Source of the DNA: Microcaldota archaeon
GTDB lineage: Archaea > Iainarchaeota > Iainarchaeia > JAADDC01
Assembly (NCBI GenBank): GCA_027074515.1
Contig: JALTCQ010000127.1
Coordinates: 1 to 18,370, forward strand
Direction of reading: 5' to 3'
Length of the DNA: 18,370 nt
Below are positions 14,222-18,370 of this stretch, in pieces; position 1 is the first letter of the stretch, and each line of letters starts with the position of its first letter. Under the pieces are notes generated by a model. It made no database searches and was not told the DNA's origin. It saw nothing but the letters and a program-made list of their open reading frames with translations. Both the position numbers and the translations under genes were made by a program.

Positions 14222-17092
14222 GTGTTGAGCAAAGAAAAGATGCAGAGTATAGAGGAGAAATGGCAGAAGAGATGGGAAGAAGCAAGGATATTTGAGGCGG
14301 ACGCGGACCCATCGCGGCCAAAGATCTTCGTCACGTTCCCGTATCCATACGTGAACGGAGACGGGCACCTTGGTCATTTATACTCTCAACTGCACACGGA
14401 GATCTACGCGAGATACAAGAGGATGAAGGGCTTTAACGTGCTCTTCCCCCAGGGCTTCCACGCAACGGGCCAGCCCATCGTAGCAGCAGCGCGCAGGATC
14501 CGAGAGGGGGATCCCAAGTACATAAAGATACTGAAGACATATGGCTTCTCCGATGAGGAAATTAAGGAGTTCGGAGACCCGAGGAAGTGGATCAAGACGT
14601 TCTCCGAGCGCTGGAAGAACGCGCTGCACAGAATGGGGTTCTCCATCGACTGGAGGAGGAGCTTCCACACCACTGAACTAAATCCGCCCTACGACAAGTT
14701 CGTGCGCTGGCAGTATAACAAGCTCCGCGAAAAGGGTTTCGTGGTGAAGGGAACGCACCCCGTGGTCTGGTGTCCAATAGAAAAAATACCCATAGGCGAC
14801 CACGACAGGAAGGATGAGTACGCTGGGATCGGGCCCGAGGAGATCGTGGTCATAAAGTTCAAGATGGCTGATGGAACGGTCATTCCAACGGGCACATACA
14901 GGCCAGAGACCGTCTACGGCGTCACGAACATATGGATCAACCCGGATAACGAGTACGTCATTGCGGAGGTGGACGGGGAGCGCTGGATCATCTCAGAGTG
15001 GGGCGCAGAACATCTAAAGGAACAGCAGCACGACGTGAAGATCGTTAGCAAAATAAAGGGAGAAGAGCTTGTCGGGAAGGGCGTGAAGAACCCCGTAACG
15101 GGCAAGGAAGTGCCCATACTCCCCGCAAGCTTCGTGGATCCGGACGTGGCAACGGGCATCGTTATGAGCGTGCCGGCCCACGCCCCATACGACTGGATAG
15201 CCCTGGAAGACATCAAGAAAGACAAGGAAACGTTGGAAAAGTATGGTATCGCCGAGATCGTGGAAAAGATCGAGCCAATAAGTTTAATCGAGGTGGAGGG
15301 TTACTCCGAGTTCCCAGCACGCGACGCCGTGGAGAAGTACGGCGTGAAGAGTCAGAAAGATGTTGATGCCCTCGAGAAAGCAACGGACGAGATATACAAG
15401 AAGGAGTTCTACACGGGCAAGCTGAAGGAGATCTACGGCGAGTTCGCAGGCAGAACGGTGCAGGAAGTCAAGGAGGATATGATAAAGCGCTTCAAGGAAA
15501 CGGGTGCCGCAATTACAATGTGGATCACACCCGTGCCAATCATCGACCGTGCGGGCCACAAGTGCTTGGTCAAGATCGTGGAGAACCAGTGGTTCCTCAA
15601 GTACTCCGACGAAAAGTGGAAGGAGATGGCACGGGAAACGCTGAAGACCACAAAGTTTGACCCCGAGCCGGACGCAAGGAAAGCGGTGGAACACACGATA
15701 GAGTGGTTGCACGACTGGGCGTGCACCCGTGACGTGAGGAGTTCCTTGGGAACGAAGCTGCCCTGGGACGATTCGCAGTATATCGAGTCGCTCTCCGACT
15801 CAACGATCTACATGGCATACTACACCATTGCACACTACCTGCAGAACGCCGAGAAGTGTGGAATAAACGTGGATGCATTGGACGACGCGTTCTTCGACTA
15901 CGTATTCTACGGCAAGGGCGACCCCGAGGAGATAGCCAAGCGCGTGGGAACGACGAGGGACGTCATAGAATCCATGCGGCGCGAGTTCGAGTACTGGTAC
16001 CCCGTGGACTTGAGGAGCACTGGAAAGGACCTGCTGCAGAACCACGTTACATTCTCCATCTTCCACCACGCTGCCATCTTCCCGGGCAAGCACATACGCC
16101 GGTGGACGGCCAACGGATGGGTCTTGCTGAACGGCCAGAAGATGAGCAAGAGCTCGGGGAACTTCATAACAATCATACAGGCACAGGAACGCTGGGGTGC
16201 AGACGCTACACGCTTCGCGGAGGCATATTCCGGCAACGTGACGTTAGAGGATGCGAACTTTGACACTACGATCGCGGACGCCATGCTGGAAGAGCTGCCA
16301 AGGTGGATGGAGTTCGTGAGGAAGTGGTACAACGTCGGCACATCGGAGTACAGGGATATCGACCGCTGGTTCGAGAGCAAGGTGAACAGGATCATCAAAG
16401 AGGTGGACAGGGAGTATGAGGCGCTGAACACGAGGAACATTGTGAACCTGGCGTGGTTCGAGTTCTGGCGCGTGGTCAAGTACTACCTGCGAAGAACCAT
16501 GAACGTGCCCAACAAGAGGGTCTTCTCCAAGGCACTGGAGGACTGGGTAAAGATCATGGCACCAGTAACGCCGCACATAGCAGAGGAGATCTGGCACGAG
16601 GTCTTCGGAAAGGAGTCGTTTATATCCCTAGAGCGCTTCCCAGAGGCAGACGAGGAGAAGATAGATGAAAGAACGGAGAAAACGGAAGAGTACGTCCAGA
16701 GGGTCGTGGAAGACATCAGGGAGATCATGAAACTGGCAAGGGTGGAGAAGCCGAAACGCGTGGTCGTCATCCTGGCGGACGAGTGGAAGTACGACGCGTT
16801 CGGAAAGGTTCGAGAGATGCTGGAGAACGGCGAGAGAAATGTTGGAAAGCTAATGGAGGTAATCCCGCCAGAACACAGGAAGGAAGTGGCAAAGATCGTG
16901 ACGTCCGCCGTGAAGAACCCTAAGAGAATCCCAGAAGTCATTGGGACGAAGGAAGAGGAGAAAAGGGCACTAGTCGAGGCCAAGACGTTCATTGAAGCAG
17001 AAGTCGGCGCAACAACAGAAATCGTGGAGCACTACGACCATCCCAAGGCAAAGAACGCCCTGCCATTCAAACCAGCGATTCTGGTGGAGTAA
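14222..17092 (+). CDS. leuS: Leucyl-tRNA synthetase, archaeal type
   Basis: Class I synthetase that charges tRNA-Leu with leucine. From GTG 14222 the product is 956 aa, the usual archaeal/eukaryal length. The HIGH-type motif is HLGH (49-52, in NGDGHLGHLY) and the KMSKS motif is intact at 640-644 (GQKMSKSSGN). The editing (CP1) domain carries TYRPETVYGVTN and VMSVPAHAPYDW, whose conserved Thr-rich segment and Asp suggest active proofreading. The C-terminus ends LPFKPAILVE, like Pyrococcus LeuRS. The start is uncertain among GTG 14216, GTG 14222 and TTG 14225: 14222 fits leaderless spacing, 14225 fits the Shine-Dalgarno run, and 14216 overlaps that run and is least likely. A U-rich tract follows the stop. 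Confidence 0.97.
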   Translation: MLSKEKMQSIEEKWQKRWEEARIFEADADPSRPKIFVTFPYPYVNGDGHLGHLYSQLHTEIYARYKRMKGFNVLFPQGFHATGQPIVAAARRIREGDPKYIKILKTYGFSDEEIKEFGDPRKWIKTFSERWKNALHRMGFSIDWRRSFHTTELNPPYDKFVRWQYNKLREKGFVVKGTHPVVWCPIEKIPIGDHDRKDEYAGIGPEEIVVIKFKMADGTVIPTGTYRPETVYGVTNIWINPDNEYVIAEVDGERWIISEWGAEHLKEQQHDVKIVSKIKGEELVGKGVKNPVTGKEVPILPASFVDPDVATGIVMSVPAHAPYDWIALEDIKKDKETLEKYGIAEIVEKIEPISLIEVEGYSEFPARDAVEKYGVKSQKDVDALEKATDEIYKKEFYTGKLKEIYGEFAGRTVQEVKEDMIKRFKETGAAITMWITPVPIIDRAGHKCLVKIVENQWFLKYSDEKWKEMARETLKTTKFDPEPDARKAVEHTIEWLHDWACTRDVRSSLGTKLPWDDSQYIESLSDSTIYMAYYTIAHYLQNAEKCGINVDALDDAFFDYVFYGKGDPEEIAKRVGTTRDVIESMRREFEYWYPVDLRSTGKDLLQNHVTFSIFHHAAIFPGKHIRRWTANGWVLLNGQKMSKSSGNFITIIQAQERWGADATRFAEAYSGNVTLEDANFDTTIADAMLEELPRWMEFVRKWYNVGTSEYRDIDRWFESKVNRIIKEVDREYEALNTRNIVNLAWFEFWRVVKYYLRRTMNVPNKRVFSKALEDWVKIMAPVTPHIAEEIWHEVFGKESFISLERFPEADEEKIDERTEKTEEYVQRVVEDIREIMKLARVEKPKRVVVILADEWKYDAFGKVREMLENGERNVGKLMEVIPPEHRKEVAKIVTSAVKNPKRIPEVIGTKEEEKRALVEAKTFIEAEVGATTEIVEHYDHPKAKNALPFKPAILVE

Positions 17093-17097
17093 TCCCC

Positions 17098-17112
17098 ATT
17101 TTCTTTTTATTC
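17098..17112 (+). terminator. U-rich tract after leuS, overlapping a promoter-like box
   Basis: The tract ATTTTCTTTTTATTC begins 6 bases after the leuS stop and resembles the U-rich terminators of archaea. The same bases contain TTTTTATT (17104-17111), a TATA-like box that could drive the gene at 17150; its predicted start point near 17133 would leave a leader of about 17 nt. Confidence 0.45.
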
Positions 17113-17149
17113 TGAGAGCGTCCTGGAACGGGTACGCAGAGCATCGGAT

Positions 17150-17548
17150 ATGGGCGCCCAGCTCGCATTAGAGGGGCTACAGCGCGATATGGAGTCACAT
17201 GTAGGGCTGGCAGCCGCCACGACCTTCGGAGCAATCGCGGTGCTGAGCAAGATCGCGGGACATCCCACGGCGGCAGAGGCGATGAAATACCTCGTGGCAG
17301 CGGGGCTAGGAGCATGGGCAAAGGACAAGGCGGTGGGACTGCACCTGCAGCGACAGGCCGAGAAGATGGTGTGTGGCGTGGCGCGGGACATAGTGGAAGA
17401 GATTCACGAAAACATGACGCCGGAGGAAAAAAAGAACGTTATACTGGCGGCACTGGCAATAGAAAAATCCGAAAGCCCGCTAAACAGGGCGCTTGGACGT
17501 GCTGTTCTCCACGCCATCGCATCGAAGCAAGTCGGGACGAGACGGTAA
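17150..17548 (+). CDS. Small hydrophobic-helical protein, first of a tandem family
   Basis: A 132-aa protein of unknown function. It has one hydrophobic helix at about residues 18-36 (VGLAAATTFGAIAVLSKIA), the motif GHPTAAEAMKYL (37-48), and a second weak hydrophobic stretch (VAAGLGAWA). The charged C-terminal half ends SPLNRALGRAVLHAIASK. The next gene (17579) repeats these features: GHDTAASAALKF and DPELEAWATAILHATVEE. I read the two as divergent paralogues. ATG 17150 is the only ATG near the 5' end; the frame is open back to the leuS stop, so a non-canonical start (CTG 17123) cannot be excluded. No catalytic motif is visible. Confidence 0.7.
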   Translation: MGAQLALEGLQRDMESHVGLAAATTFGAIAVLSKIAGHPTAAEAMKYLVAAGLGAWAKDKAVGLHLQRQAEKMVCGVARDIVEEIHENMTPEEKKNVILAALAIEKSESPLNRALGRAVLHAIASKQVGTRR

Positions 17549-17550
17549 TG

Positions 17551-17558
17551 TTATATTT
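17551..17558 (+). promoter_or_regulatory. TATA-like box of gene 17579
   Basis: TTATATTT begins just after the stop of the previous gene, with its centre 24.5 nt before GTG 17579. It is the best TATA match in the window and supports a leaderless GTG start. Confidence 0.65.
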
Positions 17559-17578
17559 GGGGAACACGTCATCTAATC

Positions 17579-18145
17579 GTGAGACTATTCAAACGTAGAA
17601 TTCACACTGGCTGGGAGATGCCCGAGAAGGAAAGAGAGCTGCGGCCGCACATAAAGAAAATAGAAAAGGATGCCCGTTGGGAAGATCCGAACGAAGCAAG
17701 AGAAAGAATCATCGGATTGGCAACCCAGCTGCGCGCAGGGGAGAATGATGGGGACGAAAAGGAGTTTGACAAAAACCTACGAGCCACAACGGTCTCTGGA
17801 GCCATTGGTTTCGGGGGGTTCGCAGTGGCGGAAGCGCTGCAGAAGGCGGGCCACGACACGGCGGCGAGCGCGGCATTAAAGTTCGGGATCAGCGCGATAG
17901 CACCTTACGCATTTTTTGGGCTGAGGGCGTGGAAAACGGCCAACGATCTGAGAAAGATTGCGTACAGAAGAATATATCCACGCGCAAGAGAGCACGCGAA
18001 AAACCTTGAAGACCGAGAACTGAAGATGTGGGCGAGACATGCGGCCGCAGCAAGGAAAAGAACAACGGATCCGGAGTTAGAGGCATGGGCCACTGCGATC
18101 CTGCACGCCACGGTGGAGGAGATGCGAGAGAGGGGGATGATATGA
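17579..18145 (+). CDS. Membrane-associated helical protein, second of a tandem family
   Basis: A 188-aa protein of unknown function. A charged N-terminal region (1-68) is followed by a hydrophobic pair (VSGAIGFGGFAVAEAL at 72-87 and FGISAIAPYAFFGLRAW at 102-118) separated by GHDTAASAALK (91-101), suggesting a helical hairpin in the membrane. The C-terminal half is charged and ends DPELEAWATAILHATVEEM. Motif order and spacing match the gene at 17150, from which it differs mainly by the longer N-terminus. GTG 17579 is chosen from the TATA spacing. Its stop overlaps the next start (ATGA at 18142-18145), so the third gene is probably translationally coupled. Confidence 0.78.
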   Translation: MRLFKRRIHTGWEMPEKERELRPHIKKIEKDARWEDPNEARERIIGLATQLRAGENDGDEKEFDKNLRATTVSGAIGFGGFAVAEALQKAGHDTAASAALKFGISAIAPYAFFGLRAWKTANDLRKIAYRRIYPRAREHAKNLEDRELKMWARHAAAARKRTTDPELEAWATAILHATVEEMRERGMI

Positions 18146-18370
18146 ACGCAAACGAGCTAGAAGATGCGGTAACGGAGCTGGAAGCCCTCGCCAAAAGGGT
18201 AGACGTGAAAACGGAACCAGGGCGGAACGAATTAGTTATGAGAGCGAGGAACCTTGCCGCAGCGCTCGTGGATCCCTACGTCCTCTTCCACACGAAGATC
18301 GTCGTTAAACTCGTCAAGAAGCGCGGTGGAGACAAAATTGACGAGGTGGCAGCGTGGTTACATGATATTG
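18142..18370 (+). CDS. Third member of the tandem family, 3' end outside window
   Basis: An open frame of 76 codons from ATG 18142 runs off the window end. The start overlaps the stop of the previous gene as ATGA. The visible N-terminus (MNANELEDAVTELEALAKRV) looks like a short coiled coil. It is followed by DPYVLFHTKIVVKLVKKRGG and DKIDEVAAWLHDI, which lines up loosely with the 'hydrophobic helix - LxKxGHxxAAxA' part of the two preceding proteins, though the histidine is replaced by glycine. Membership of the same family is an inference from a partial sequence. Confidence 0.68.
   Translation, partial: MNANELEDAVTELEALAKRVDVKTEPGRNELVMRARNLAAALVDPYVLFHTKIVVKLVKKRGGDKIDEVAAWLHDI

Noticed and set aside
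1..18370. tRNA or rRNA genes, CRISPR arrays, insertion sequences, phage genes
   Set aside because: I found no cloverleaf-like segment, regularly spaced repeat, transposase or integrase motif, or terminal inverted repeats by reading the sequence; a short RNA could still be missed without a computed search.

Overview
The window is from an archaeon. The evidence is a leucyl-tRNA synthetase of the archaeal type, a diphthamide (EF-2) gene, a wyosine (tRNA-Phe) gene of the archaeal Taw1 type, a geranylgeranyl reductase for archaeal lipids, ArlF/ArlG-like archaellum-stator proteins, and TATA-like boxes about 25 nt upstream of start codons, which points to leaderless mRNAs. The lineage cannot be fixed from this sequence; a euryarchaeal or DPANN-type organism would fit. 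Coding density is very high, with gene ends overlapping by a few bases and no long non-coding stretch. I see no tRNA, rRNA, CRISPR array or insertion sequence.

Layout. 1-641 (+): end of a polytopic membrane protein. 613-3469 (-): operon dph6 - amidohydrolase (MTA/SAH/5'-deoxyadenosine deaminase type) - taw1. 3519-4481 (+): orphan charged protein with an HExxH motif. 4526-6967 (+): P2A-type cation (probably Ca2+) ATPase. 6983-7342 (+): small membrane-anchored six-cysteine protein. 7339-10731 (-): three-gene surface locus, consisting of a large LamG protein with a prepilin-like N-terminus followed by two ArlG/ArlF-like proteins. 10782-11645 (+): metallo-beta-lactamase-fold hydrolase. 11634-13080 (-): ferredoxin - geranylgeranyl reductase operon. 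13132-14145 (+): orphan alpha-helical protein. 14222-17092 (+): leuS. 17150-18370 (+): three tandem small proteins that look like divergent paralogues, the last cut by the window end.

How the genes work together. Dph6 and Taw1 belong to two pathways that modify the translation machinery and use SAM radical or aminocarboxypropyl chemistry; the deaminase between them could dispose of the resulting 5'-deoxyadenosine and methylthioadenosine. The ferredoxin is the likely electron donor for the reductase that saturates membrane lipid chains. The LamG protein appears to be a nested set of beta-sandwich domains on an ArlG-like anchor, with two stator-like partners downstream; it is the strongest candidate here for an undescribed surface or adhesion system.

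Regulation. At three divergent gene pairs (3469/3519, 10731/10782, 13080/13132) one A/T-rich box lies midway, about 25 nt from both start codons. The same spacing at single genes (4526, 8201, 17579) was used to choose starts, several of which are GTG.
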